From NCBI RefSeq assembly GCF_014268445.2, contig NZ_CP077089.1:1419501-1483500 (forward strand): a stretch of DNA of 64,000 nucleotides, in the 5' to 3' direction. This DNA comes from Pseudomonas tensinigenes. Its GTDB lineage: Bacteria > Pseudomonadota > Gammaproteobacteria > Pseudomonadales > Pseudomonadaceae. Below, piece by piece: positions 26,722 through 35,062 of the stretch. The notes beneath the pieces were generated by a model, which saw nothing but the letters and a program-made list of their open reading frames with translations, did no database searches and had not been told where the DNA came from. Numbering within the stretch: position 1 is the first letter of the stretch; each line of letters starts with the position of its first letter. A program made the position numbers and the translations under genes.

Positions 26722-26735
26722 ATGGGGAGTTCACA

Positions 26736-28040
26736 GTGAATCCGGTCAAAGTAGGCATCTGTGGGTTAGGGACCGTCGGTGGCGGTACCTTCAACGTACT
26801 TCAGCGCAACGCCGAGGAAATTGCTCGTCGTGCCGGGCGTGGAATCGAAGTGGCACAAATTGCCATGCGCACGCCAAAGCCTCAGTTCCAGACGACCGGT
26901 ATTGCGATTACCAACGATGTCTTCGAAGTGGCCACGAACCCTGAGATCGACATCGTCATAGAGCTGATGGGCGGCTACACCGTTGCCCGCGAGCTGGTAC
27001 TCAAGGCCATCGAGAATGGCAAGCATGTGGTCACCGCGAACAAGGCTCTGATTGCCGTTCACGGTAATGAAATTTTCGCCAAGGCTCGCGAGAAAGGCGT
27101 GATCGTCGCATTCGAAGCGGCCGTGGCCGGTGGCATTCCGGTGATCAAGGCGATCCGTGAAGGCCTGTCCGCCAACCGCATCAACTGGGTCGCCGGGATC
27201 ATCAACGGCACCGGTAACTTCATCCTCACCGAAATGCGCGAGAAGGGCCGTACCTTCGAAGACGTGCTGGCCGAAGCTCAGGCACTGGGCTACGCCGAAG
27301 CCGATCCGACCTTCGACGTTGAAGGCATCGACGCCGCGCACAAGCTGACGATTCTGGCCTCCATCGCCTTTGGCATTCCGCTGCAGTTCGATAAGGCTTA
27401 CACCGAAGGCATCACCAAACTGACCACCGCTGACGTCAACTACGCCGAAGCGCTGGGCTATCGCATCAAGCACCTCGGTGTCGCTCGCAGCACCGCTGCC
27501 GGTATTGAGTTGCGCGTACACCCAACGCTGATCCCGGCCGATCGTCTGATCGCCAACGTCAACGGCGTGATGAACGCGGTGATGGTCAACGGTGATGCTG
27601 CCGGTTCAACGCTGTTCTACGGCGCTGGCGCCGGGATGGAGCCGACCGCTTCGTCGGTGATTGCTGACCTGGTCGACGTGGTTCGCGCCATGACTTCCGA
27701 TCCGGAAAACCGCGTGCCGCACCTGGCCTTCCAGCCGGATTCGCTGTCGGCCCATCCGATCCTGCCGATCGAAGCCTGCGAAAGCGCTTACTACCTGCGC
27801 ATTCAGGCCAAGGACCATCCGGGCGTACTCGCTCAGGTGGCGAGCATCCTCTCGGAGCGCGGCATCAACATCGAGTCGATCATGCAGAAGGAAGTCGAGG
27901 AACACGACGGTCTGGTGCCAATGATCCTGCTGACCCACCGTGTGGTCGAGCAGCGCATCAACGATGCCATCGCTGCCCTCGAAGCGCTGGCCGGCGTGAA
28001 TGGTCCGGTTGTACGGATCCGCGTCGAGCACTTGAACTAA
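26736..28040 (+). CDS. hom: Homoserine dehydrogenase
   Basis: A 434-aa enzyme reducing aspartate semialdehyde to homoserine, for threonine and methionine synthesis. NAD(P) site VGICGLGTVGGGTFNVL at the N-terminus, catalytic segment IINGTGNFILTEM with EAQALGYAEADPTFDVEG, and a C-terminal ACT domain (YYLRIQAKDHPGVLAQVASI) for feedback by threonine. It is monofunctional, with no aspartokinase part. The start is GTG 26736, with GGGGAG 6 nt upstream. It is followed by thrC. Confidence 0.97.
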   Translation: MNPVKVGICGLGTVGGGTFNVLQRNAEEIARRAGRGIEVAQIAMRTPKPQFQTTGIAITNDVFEVATNPEIDIVIELMGGYTVARELVLKAIENGKHVVTANKALIAVHGNEIFAKAREKGVIVAFEAAVAGGIPVIKAIREGLSANRINWVAGIINGTGNFILTEMREKGRTFEDVLAEAQALGYAEADPTFDVEGIDAAHKLTILASIAFGIPLQFDKAYTEGITKLTTADVNYAEALGYRIKHLGVARSTAAGIELRVHPTLIPADRLIANVNGVMNAVMVNGDAAGSTLFYGAGAGMEPTASSVIADLVDVVRAMTSDPENRVPHLAFQPDSLSAHPILPIEACESAYYLRIQAKDHPGVLAQVASILSERGINIESIMQKEVEEHDGLVPMILLTHRVVEQRINDAIAALEALAGVNGPVVRIRVEHLN

Positions 28041-28047
28041 ACAGAAG

Positions 28048-28133
28048 CAGCTGCAAGCTTCGAGCTGCAAGCGGCAAGAGAAAAGCGGTCTGGCTTTTAC
28101 TTGCAGCTTGTAGCTCGTAGCTTGAAGCTCAAA
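28048..28133. repeat. Inverted repeat between hom and thrC
   Basis: GCAGCTGCAAGCTTCGAGCT...GCAAG and CTTGCAGCTTGTAGCTCGTA...AGCT form an imperfect ~30-bp stem around AGAGAAAAGCGG. This is another recurring type of Pseudomonas intergenic palindrome, placed within the probable hom-thrC operon. Confidence 0.85.
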
Positions 28134-28149
28134 CCGAAGGTTTGAAATC

Positions 28150-29559
28150 ATGCGTTATATCAGTACCCGCGGCCAGGCACCGGCCCTGAATTTCGAAGAC
28201 GTCCTGCTGGCTGGTCTGGCGACCGACGGCGGTCTGTACGTTCCGGAAAACCTGCCACGTTTCACCCAGGAAGAAATCGCTTCCTGGGCCGGTCTGCCGT
28301 ATCACGAACTGGCCTTCCGGGTGATGCGCCCGTTCGTCACCGGCAGCATTCCGGACGCCGATTTCAAAAAGATTCTCGAAGAAACCTACGGTGTGTTCTC
28401 GCACAGCGCCGTCGCGCCGCTGCGTCAGCTGAACGGCAACGAATGGGTGCTGGAGCTGTTCCACGGCCCGACCCTGGCGTTCAAGGACTTCGCCCTGCAA
28501 CTGCTCGGTCGTCTGCTCGACTACGTGCTGGAAAAGCGCGGCGAGCGCGTTGTCATCGTCGGCGCTACTTCCGGTGATACCGGTTCGGCCGCCATCGAAG
28601 GCTGCAAGCACTGCGAAAACGTCGACATCTTCATCCTGCACCCGCACAACCGTGTGTCCGAAGTGCAGCGTCGCCAGATGACCACGATTTTCGGCGAGAA
28701 CATCCACAACATCGCCATCGAAGGCAACTTCGATGACTGCCAGGAGATGGTCAAGAACAGCTTCGCCGACCAGAGCTTCCTCAAAGGCACGCGTCTGGTG
28801 GCGGTGAACTCGATCAACTGGGCGCGGATCATGGCCCAGATCGTTTACTACTTCCATGCAGCCCTGCAGTTGGGTGGTCCGGCGAGGTCGGTGTCGTTCT
28901 CGGTGCCAACCGGCAACTTCGGTGACATCTTCGCCGGTTACCTGGCACGCAACATGGGTCTGCCGATCAACCAGTTGATCGTCGCCACCAACCGCAACGA
29001 CATCCTGCATCGCTTCATGAGCGGCAATCAGTACGTCAAGGAAACCCTGCACGCCACGCTGTCGCCGTCGATGGACATCATGGTCTCGTCGAACTTCGAA
29101 CGCCTGCTGTTCGACCTGCACGGTCGCAACGGTGCGGCGATCGCCGGGCTGATGGACACGTTCAAGCAAGGTGGTGGCTTCAGCGTCGAACAAGAGCGCT
29201 GGACCGAAGCGCGCAAACTGTTCGACTCGCTGGCTGTGGACGATGCGCAGACTTGCGAAACCATCGCTGAAGTCTACGAGCAGACCGGCGAAGTGCTGGA
29301 TCCGCACACCGCCATCGGCGTCAAGGCTGCACGCGAATGCCGACGCAGCCTGGACATCCCGATGGTGATCCTCGGCACCGCGCATCCGGTCAAATTCCCG
29401 GATGCAGTGGAGAAAGCCGGTGTAGGAAAAGCACTCGAACTACCTGCACATCTTTCTGATTTGTTTGAGCGAAACGAGCGCTGCACCGTTCTGCCAAACG
29501 AGCTGAAAGCCGTGCAGGCCTTTGTCAGCCAGCATGGCAACCGCGGCAAGCCGCTTTAA
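28150..29559 (+). CDS. thrC: Threonine synthase
   Basis: A 469-aa PLP enzyme making threonine from O-phosphohomoserine. N-terminal MRYISTRGQAPALNFEDVLL is typical; the PLP lysine is Lys112 in PTLAFKDFALQLLG, with GATSGDTGSAAIEG binding the phosphate and FSVPTGNFGDIFAGYLA beyond. Length is right for the long bacterial type. The gene is followed by a clear terminator. Confidence 0.97.
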   Translation: MRYISTRGQAPALNFEDVLLAGLATDGGLYVPENLPRFTQEEIASWAGLPYHELAFRVMRPFVTGSIPDADFKKILEETYGVFSHSAVAPLRQLNGNEWVLELFHGPTLAFKDFALQLLGRLLDYVLEKRGERVVIVGATSGDTGSAAIEGCKHCENVDIFILHPHNRVSEVQRRQMTTIFGENIHNIAIEGNFDDCQEMVKNSFADQSFLKGTRLVAVNSINWARIMAQIVYYFHAALQLGGPARSVSFSVPTGNFGDIFAGYLARNMGLPINQLIVATNRNDILHRFMSGNQYVKETLHATLSPSMDIMVSSNFERLLFDLHGRNGAAIAGLMDTFKQGGGFSVEQERWTEARKLFDSLAVDDAQTCETIAEVYEQTGEVLDPHTAIGVKAARECRRSLDIPMVILGTAHPVKFPDAVEKAGVGKALELPAHLSDLFERNERCTVLPNELKAVQAFVSQHGNRGKPL

Positions 29560-29583
29560 GCCTGCAAAAGCTGTCACATTTTG

Positions 29584-29610
29584 AAGCCCGTCTCCTGACG
29601 GGCTTTTTTG
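29584..29610 (+). terminator. Terminator of hom-thrC
   Basis: AAGCCCGTC-TCCT-GACGGGCTTTTTT: an 8-9-bp GC-rich stem with a T-run, just after thrC. Confidence 0.93.
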
Positions 29611-29679
29611 TTTCTGCTGCCACACTGCTCGGGTTTTCACCCACGAAGGACGGGTGAGTCGATCACGAAGGAAGTGGCA

Positions 29680-31053
29680 ATGCTGTTTTATAGAGGTTTG
29701 AAACCGGCACTGGGCTGGTTGTTCTTGTTCGGATTGCTTGGGTTGATGCGCTGCAGTGTGGCGGCGCAACTGGCGCTGAACGATGACGTTATGGCACTCA
29801 ACGTCGAGCCTGTTGAACTGGACGCACACGAGCGCCAATGGATTCGCGACAATCCGCGGGTAACGGTAGCGTCGGTGCAATACCCGTTGTATCTGTTCCA
29901 GGATGAACATGGACAGTGGAGCGGTTTGAACAATGATGTGCTCAAGCGCGTCACTGCGATGACCGGGTTGAAGTTCATGCATCAGGAGTCGTTTTCCACC
30001 GATCACATGCTGGAGCGTCTCGAAAGTGGCCAGGCGGACATCAGTACGACCCTGGCGATGAGCGATGAACGCAAGGCGTTTCTGGATTTCAGCCACGCCT
30101 TCGGTGGGGCTGGCTGGGTGTTTGTCGGGCGCGCCGGTGCGCCGTCGGTAGAGTCACTGGAGCAGCTGGCCAAACGGGTGCTGGTGTTGCCGGCCCGGCA
30201 CGCCCTGGAGGATGTCATTCGCCGCGATTACCCGTCGATCGAGATCCGTTCGGTCAAGACTTACGCCGAAGCGCGGGCATTGGTCGAAAGCGGCGAGGCC
30301 TACGCGACGATCGAGAATGAAATCGGAGCGCAACTGTACCCGCTGGGGCTGCTTAAGGTGGGGGGCTTGGTGGAAGGCAAATGGGAGGCTGATCATCTGG
30401 CCGTGCGCAAGGGCATGCCAGAGCTATTAAGTATTCTCAACAAGGCACTGGAGGCCTTTCCCGCTCCCGAGTTACGCGCTATTCGCCTGAAGTGGCTGGA
30501 GGGAATCTCGCTCAAGCCCGTCCCCACGCTCTGGCAACGGATGATTGAGTGGGGCTGTTGGGCAGCGGTGATCCTCGGTGTGTTCGGCTCGCTGTCGCTG
30601 GTGTGGAACCGCCGCCTGACGGTGGTGATCAAGCAACGTCGTGCTGCCGAGAAAAGTCTCGGTGATCAATTGGCTTTCCAGCACGCACTGATCGACTCCA
30701 TGCCTGATCCGATGTTTGTCCGTGATCTTCAGGGGCGGCTGATCATGTGCAACCGCAGCTATGAAGAGGCACTTTCGGTACGTCAGGATCAGGTGCAGGG
30801 GCGGTTGTTGATGGAGGTCGATGCGCTGCCAGAAGCAACCGCGCGCATGCTTCACGACGAATTCATGGTGCAGTTGCGCACGCGTAAGTCACGTTTCAGC
30901 AAGCGGCAATTGCTGTTCAAGAACGGTACGCGGGAGGTCTATCAGTGGACGGTGCCGTTTTACAGTGTCGACGGCAAATTGCGCGGACTGCTGGGCGGCT
31001 GGACGGACATAACCCAGCGCCGGGCGGAGAGCGGGTGCCGATGTCTGCATTGA
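29680..31053 (+). CDS. BvgS-like sensor protein lacking the kinase part
   Basis: A 457-aa protein. Signal/membrane segment at 10-30 (ALGWLFLFGLLGLMRCSVAA), one periplasmic solute-binding domain (HERQWIRDNPRVTVASVQYP ... ISTTLAMSDERKAFLDFSHA), a second membrane helix (WAAVILGVFGSLSLVWNRRL), then a cytoplasmic PAS domain (QHALIDSMPDPMFVRDLQGR ... WTVPFYSVDG..GLLGGWTDITQRR). In related BvgS/EvgS-type sensors a histidine kinase, receiver and Hpt follow. Here the frame stops 8 residues after ITQRR with a Cys-rich tail (GCRCLH). It looks truncated, or works without its own kinase. ATG 29680 has AAGGAAG 6 nt upstream. Confidence 0.85.
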   Translation: MLFYRGLKPALGWLFLFGLLGLMRCSVAAQLALNDDVMALNVEPVELDAHERQWIRDNPRVTVASVQYPLYLFQDEHGQWSGLNNDVLKRVTAMTGLKFMHQESFSTDHMLERLESGQADISTTLAMSDERKAFLDFSHAFGGAGWVFVGRAGAPSVESLEQLAKRVLVLPARHALEDVIRRDYPSIEIRSVKTYAEARALVESGEAYATIENEIGAQLYPLGLLKVGGLVEGKWEADHLAVRKGMPELLSILNKALEAFPAPELRAIRLKWLEGISLKPVPTLWQRMIEWGCWAAVILGVFGSLSLVWNRRLTVVIKQRRAAEKSLGDQLAFQHALIDSMPDPMFVRDLQGRLIMCNRSYEEALSVRQDQVQGRLLMEVDALPEATARMLHDEFMVQLRTRKSRFSKRQLLFKNGTREVYQWTVPFYSVDGKLRGLLGGWTDITQRRAESGCRCLH

Positions 31054-31170
31054 AAATGGGAAATGTCCTATAAGACGCGGCTACTTTTCCGATGGGAGGC
31101 TTCAAAGGGCTGCCCTACAGTGAGTGGCAACTGCGGTGAGAGTCCGCGATTGTCGCTTCAGAGGTCGCCC

Positions 31171-31578
31171 ATGCGCTCGCTTAAAGTCCTGATTCTTGAA
31201 CCCAATCCGTTCCAGCTGATGGCGTTGCACCAAATGCTCAATGCTATCGGCATTTATGATGTCCTGACCGCGTCATCGCTGGCATCGGCCTTATGTTCAC
31301 TGGGGCATCGTGGCGTGGTCGATATCGCTATTTGCGATCCGCAGCTCAAGGGCGGTGATGGCCTGGCCCTGATCCGGCACGTAGCAGTGGAGCGCGAAGC
31401 GCGGGCGCTGATCCTGCTGGGCGCGGTTGCGCCGAGCGTGCTCAACGACCTCCAGCCGTTGCTGTGCGAGCATCGGTTGCGACTGCTGGGGCGTCTGCAA
31501 ACACCTGTTTCGGCGGTACTGATGCGCAGTTTGCTGGACAGCTACCTGATTTCTCCTTCGCTGCCGGTCGAGGCCTGA
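31171..31578 (+). CDS. Response-regulator receiver-like protein
   Basis: A 135-aa single receiver-like domain: VLILEPNPFQLMALHQMLNA, then VVDIAICDPQLKGGDGLALI, where the Asp of ICDPQLKGGDG is the probable phospho-acceptor. The acidic pair at the start of beta-1 is EPN instead of the usual DD, and the C-terminal Lys region is not clear. No output domain follows. The ATG at 31171 has GAGG 6 nt upstream. It lies 117 nt after the truncated BvgS-like gene; receivers of this kind accompany complete sensors in related strains, so this may be the orphaned partner. Confidence 0.75.
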   Translation: MRSLKVLILEPNPFQLMALHQMLNAIGIYDVLTASSLASALCSLGHRGVVDIAICDPQLKGGDGLALIRHVAVEREARALILLGAVAPSVLNDLQPLLCEHRLRLLGRLQTPVSAVLMRSLLDSYLISPSLPVEA

Positions 31579-31753
31579 AGCGGCCGGTTATTTTTCTGTC
31601 ATCTTTGCCGTGCATGCTCTGACAGACCGGTGATACCTCCGTGACACGCCGGTGCTGGCGAGCGGAATGCAGAACTTTCTTCTCGGGCCGGTGGTCATTT
31701 ACTGTGGACACGCCCCAGACACAATGTTTTCGGACTATTGAGTGGAGATCGAG

Positions 31754-32035
31754 ATGGAAAGTATCAGTCTATTGCTCGGTGAGGCTCTGAGCCCGTATCA
31801 GGTTTCTTTGTCTCCAAGCGGTGCCCACGGTGAATGCCTGGTGACCTTGAAGAACAGCAACGGCGCGATTGTGGTGGAGCGCCAATTCAACCAGGCGCAG
31901 TTGACCGACAAGCGTCAGTTGACCGATGTCGTTGACGGCTTGCACCGCGACATTCTGATTGCCGAAGGACGCCTGGAGCCCTGTGTGATTGCGGCCTTGC
32001 GTAACGCGGCTCTGGACAAGCGTCCGGCGCTCTGA
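31754..32035 (+). CDS. DUF3509 small protein
   Basis: A 93-aa protein of the Pseudomonas DUF3509 family: LLLGEALSPYQVSLSPSG, CLVTLKNSNGAIVVERQFN and a helix ending DVVDGLHRDILIAEG. The function is unknown, and there is no export signal. ATG 31754 is chosen because GGAG is 6 nt upstream; GTG 31742 is in frame but badly placed. A probable small RNA gene follows. Confidence 0.85.
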   Translation: MESISLLLGEALSPYQVSLSPSGAHGECLVTLKNSNGAIVVERQFNQAQLTDKRQLTDVVDGLHRDILIAEGRLEPCVIAALRNAALDKRPAL

Positions 32036-32088
32036 AAATCAAACATCTATTGTGGGAACCTTCCTGCATCCCTGTCAGTCAGACCCCA

Positions 32089-32197
32089 TGACAGCAGGAT
32101 CAAGCATTGTGCTCCGGTGCTTGTCGCTTGCTGTTACGGGCCTTATGCAGGCCACGTTTAACCCCGAGTCGTCTCCCCACTTCTCGGGGTTTCTTTT
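32089..32197 (+). ncRNA. Probable small RNA (RgsA/P16-like)
   Basis: A structured intergenic segment ending in a strong terminator (AACCCCGAG 32160-32168 / CTCGGGGTT 32183-32191, then TTCTTTTT). Before it lie a stem ACAGCA..CAAGCA / TGCTTG..TGCTGT (32091-32134) and a GGCC-TTATGCA-GGCC hairpin (about 32139-32153). Three stem-loops with a T-tailed terminator and no reading frame suggest a trans-acting sRNA. From memory it resembles the RpoS-dependent P16/RgsA RNA of Pseudomonas; that identity is tentative. The 5' end is not defined. Confidence 0.5.
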
Positions 32198-32211
32198 TGT
32201 CTGCAATTTGC

Positions 32212-33192
32212 TCAGGGCGCCGCTTGTTGCTTGAAGAATGATCGGGCCTGTTCGAGGTAATCGCTTCGCATCGCGGGGTCCAGCCAGTCGGCGTACAGCT
32301 GGTTCAGTTGGTCGTGGGGGAGGGTGCGCAGCAGTTGGTTTATTTCGCTGATCGCCTGACGGCCCTGGTGTGTGTCGGAGCAGCCGATGTAGCCCGACAG
32401 ATATTTACCGGTGCCGCGGATCGGATAAAACAGCAACTCGTCTTCGGCGATTTGCGCCAGATGAGCCTGATAACGAATTTCTGGCCAATAGCCCAGCACC
32501 ACCTGTAATCGTCCCAGGCGCTGCATCATCAGCAGACTGTTCAGGGCGTCATTGCCGTAATGAGGTGTCAGTGCGTTGCGAGGTGCCTGGCGCAGCAGGT
32601 CATCGACCATTTCACCGTAACTGCGCTCAGCCACGACACCGATTTTCTCGTTGCCATTGGCCAGGAGCGCTGCCAGATCGATTTCACCCTCCACGAGAAA
32701 CGGCGCCAACACTTCGCGATCTTTCTGACGCACCACCAGCCCATTACTGACGGCGCGAAAGGCCGGGATGGAGTACGCGATCCATTGCGCCCGCTCTTTG
32801 CTCCAGATCAGCGACGGGTCGCAGGTGAAGGAGGCTTCGTGAAGCATCTGAATGCCTCGGGCTCGGTTGACCCGCATCAGCTGGTGTTCGTATTGCGGCA
32901 TGCCGGCGATCAGCATCGGCATGAGGTGATCAATGACGCCCTGGCCCTTTTTCGGGCCTTCGAAAATAGTCAGCGGTGGCAAGTCGCGCAATAACCAGGT
33001 CAATGTCGGTTTCGCCTGAGCCCAGGCTGGCAAGGTCAGTAGAAACACCAGGCCGAACAGCCGCCACGTCCACCACTGGTGGGCGCGGTTGGCGTCCGGT
33101 GTTGGCAGGCGTTTCAGCTCAAATGGCTCCGTCTTCGCGCAACCGGGCGATCTGCTTTTCGTCGTAGCCAAGCTCGTGGAGTACCTGCGCAT
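32212..33192 (-). CDS. Periplasmic TIGR02285-like solute-binding protein
   Basis: About 326 aa, resembling the TIGR02285 family of extracellular solute-binding-like proteins: LTWLLRDLPPLTIFEGPKKG, GQGVIDHLMPML, HEASFTCDPSLIWSKERAQW and LQVVLGYWPEIRYQ. The export signal is WWTWRLFGLVFLLTLPAWAQ-A, but the only in-frame ATG (33192, or GTG 33201) lies some 40 codons before it and inside the preceding CoA-transferase gene. No good Shine-Dalgarno is seen there. A non-standard CTG start near 33119, with GGAG about 9 nt upstream, would give a normal signal peptide. The start is therefore uncertain, but the domain is clear. Confidence 0.75.
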   Translation of the reverse strand: MRRYSTSLATTKSRSPGCAKTEPFELKRLPTPDANRAHQWWTWRLFGLVFLLTLPAWAQAKPTLTWLLRDLPPLTIFEGPKKGQGVIDHLMPMLIAGMPQYEHQLMRVNRARGIQMLHEASFTCDPSLIWSKERAQWIAYSIPAFRAVSNGLVVRQKDREVLAPFLVEGEIDLAALLANGNEKIGVVAERSYGEMVDDLLRQAPRNALTPHYGNDALNSLLMMQRLGRLQVVLGYWPEIRYQAHLAQIAEDELLFYPIRGTGKYLSGYIGCSDTHQGRQAISEINQLLRTLPHDQLNQLYADWLDPAMRSDYLEQARSFFKQQAAP

Positions 33193-34318
33193 TGTGTTCA
33201 CCGAGCTGCGGACCGACCCATTCGGAGGAGCCCGGTGTCTCTGAGAGTTTCGGCACGATCCCCGGCATCTTGAAGGGTTTGCCGTCCGGCAGTCTGGCGT
33301 GAAGGAACATTTCCCGGGCCAGATACTGCGGGTCGTTGAACATGTCTTCGGCGCTGAATATCCGGCTGACGGGCACCTCGGCCTGATTAAGCAGATCGAG
33401 CACGCTTTGCAGAGGCAGCGAATTGACCCAACGATCGATCACGCCATACAACTCGTCGCGGCGCTGGTCGCGACCGTCGTTGCTCGCCAGTGTCAGATCG
33501 TTAGCCAGGTCTTCACGGCCGATGATCAGCATGAAGCGTTTGAAAATCGCGTCACCATTGGCGCCGATCTGCACGTGCTTGCCGTCGGCACTGGTGTGGA
33601 TGGAGGAGGGCGTGATGCCGGGCATGATGTTGCCGGTGCGCTCGCGGATAAAACCGAACACGTCGAACTCCGGCACCATGCTTTCCATCATCGCGAAAAT
33701 CGCTTCGTACAACGCCACATCGACAACCTGACCGGTGCCACCGTTGACCTCACGATGACGCAGCGCCATCAGTGCGCCGATCACGCCCCACAACGCGGCA
33801 ATCGAATCGCCGATGGAGATCCCGGTACGCACCGGTGGCCGGTCCTCGAATCCACTGATGTAGCGCAGACCGCCCATGGACTCGCCGACCGCGCCGAAGC
33901 CGGGCTGATCTTTCATCGGCCCGGTCTGACCGAAACCGGACAGGCGCACCATCACCAGTTTTGGATTCAGCGCGTGCAAGGTGTCCCAACTCAGGCCGAG
34001 TTTTTCCAGGACGCCGGGACGGAAATTCTCGATGAGGATGTCGGCTTCACTGAGGAGTTTTTTCAGGATCGCCAGACCTTCAGGGTGTTTGAGGTTCAGC
34101 GTCAGCGACTTTTTATTGCGCGCCTGAACGAACCACCACAGCGACGTGCCTTCGTACAGTTTTCGCCATTTGCGCAAGGGATCACCGCCGTCTGGCGACT
34201 CGATCTTGATCACTTCGGCACCGAACTCGCCGCAAATACGCGAGGCAAACGGCCCGGCAATCAATGTACCCAATTCAATGACTTTCACACCGCTGAGCGG
34301 TTTGTTGGCGAACGGCAT
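33119..34318 (-). CDS. CaiB/BaiF family CoA-transferase
   Basis: A 399-aa class III CoA-transferase, cytoplasmic and normally dimeric. It shows GVKVIELGTLIAGPFASRIC, GAEVIKIESPDGGDPLRKWR, NLKHPEGLAILKKLLSEADI, IENFRPGVLEKLGL and LSGFGQTGPMKDQPGFG, with the family's catalytic Asp expected in the last third of the N-terminal domain. It transfers CoA between organic acids; the substrate is unknown. The gene overlaps the presumed start region of the downstream solute-binding gene by about 70 nt. Confidence 0.92.
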   Translation of the reverse strand: MPFANKPLSGVKVIELGTLIAGPFASRICGEFGAEVIKIESPDGGDPLRKWRKLYEGTSLWWFVQARNKKSLTLNLKHPEGLAILKKLLSEADILIENFRPGVLEKLGLSWDTLHALNPKLVMVRLSGFGQTGPMKDQPGFGAVGESMGGLRYISGFEDRPPVRTGISIGDSIAALWGVIGALMALRHREVNGGTGQVVDVALYEAIFAMMESMVPEFDVFGFIRERTGNIMPGITPSSIHTSADGKHVQIGANGDAIFKRFMLIIGREDLANDLTLASNDGRDQRRDELYGVIDRWVNSLPLQSVLDLLNQAEVPVSRIFSAEDMFNDPQYLAREMFLHARLPDGKPFKMPGIVPKLSETPGSSEWVGPQLGEHNAQVLHELGYDEKQIARLREDGAI

Positions 34319-34464
34319 ACTGAATCCTGTAGGACAAGGCTAAGCAGATACAGCGTTTTAACATAGCCGGCTGTCAGACGCCGCAGGTTGATCGCCATCA
34401 ATTCGATGATTGCCTACCGCATCGGTTAGACTTGCCGACTTTCCTCGTATCAAGAAGCCCGTTC

Positions 34465-35007
34465 ATGGCCCAGCCGTCCACTACCTACAAATTTGAACTG
34501 AACCTCACCGACCTCGACCGCAGTGTCTACGAGAGCGTCAAGCAGACCATCGCCCGTCACCCTTCGGAAACCGAAGAGCGCATGACCGTGCGATTGCTGG
34601 CTTACGCCCTCTGGTACAACGAGCAGTTGTCGTTTGGCCGTGGTCTGTCAGACGTGGATGAACCTGCACTGTGGGAAAAGAGCCTGGACGACCGTGTTCT
34701 GCACTGGATCGAAGTCGGCCAGCCTGATGCCGATCGCCTGACCTGGTGCTCGCGTCGCACCGAACGCACCAGCCTGCTGGCCTACGGCAGCCTGCGTGTC
34801 TGGGAAACCAAGGTGATCCCGGCGATCAAGAACCTGAAAAACGTCAACATCGCTGCAGTCCCGCAAGACGTGCTGGAAACCTTGGCCAAGGACATGCCCC
34901 GCGTTATCAAGTGGGACGTGATGATCAGCGAAGGGACGATCTTCGTCACCGACGATCGTGGTCAGCACGAAGTCCAGTTGCAATGGCTGCAAGGTGAGCG
35001 CGGCTGA
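34465..35007 (+). CDS. YaeQ family protein
   Basis: A 180-aa protein of the YaeQ family, which has a PD-(D/E)XK nuclease-like fold without known function. Motifs: TYKFELNLTDLDRSVYESVK, RHPSETEERMTVRLLAYALW, WIEVGQPDADRL and VWETKVIPAIKN. ATG 34465 gives the family N-terminus; the frame is open a little further upstream. It lies 55 nt upstream of recJ on the same strand and may be co-transcribed with it. Confidence 0.93.
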   Translation: MAQPSTTYKFELNLTDLDRSVYESVKQTIARHPSETEERMTVRLLAYALWYNEQLSFGRGLSDVDEPALWEKSLDDRVLHWIEVGQPDADRLTWCSRRTERTSLLAYGSLRVWETKVIPAIKNLKNVNIAAVPQDVLETLAKDMPRVIKWDVMISEGTIFVTDDRGQHEVQLQWLQGERG

Positions 35008-35062
35008 TCCCGCGTCACCACCAGAATAATCCCACGTAATCAAGAGAAGTCTCCGTCACCCC

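Noticed and set aside
26627..26735. Threonine-type leader peptide before hom
   Set aside because: The short frame from 26627 has no run of Thr or Ile codons.
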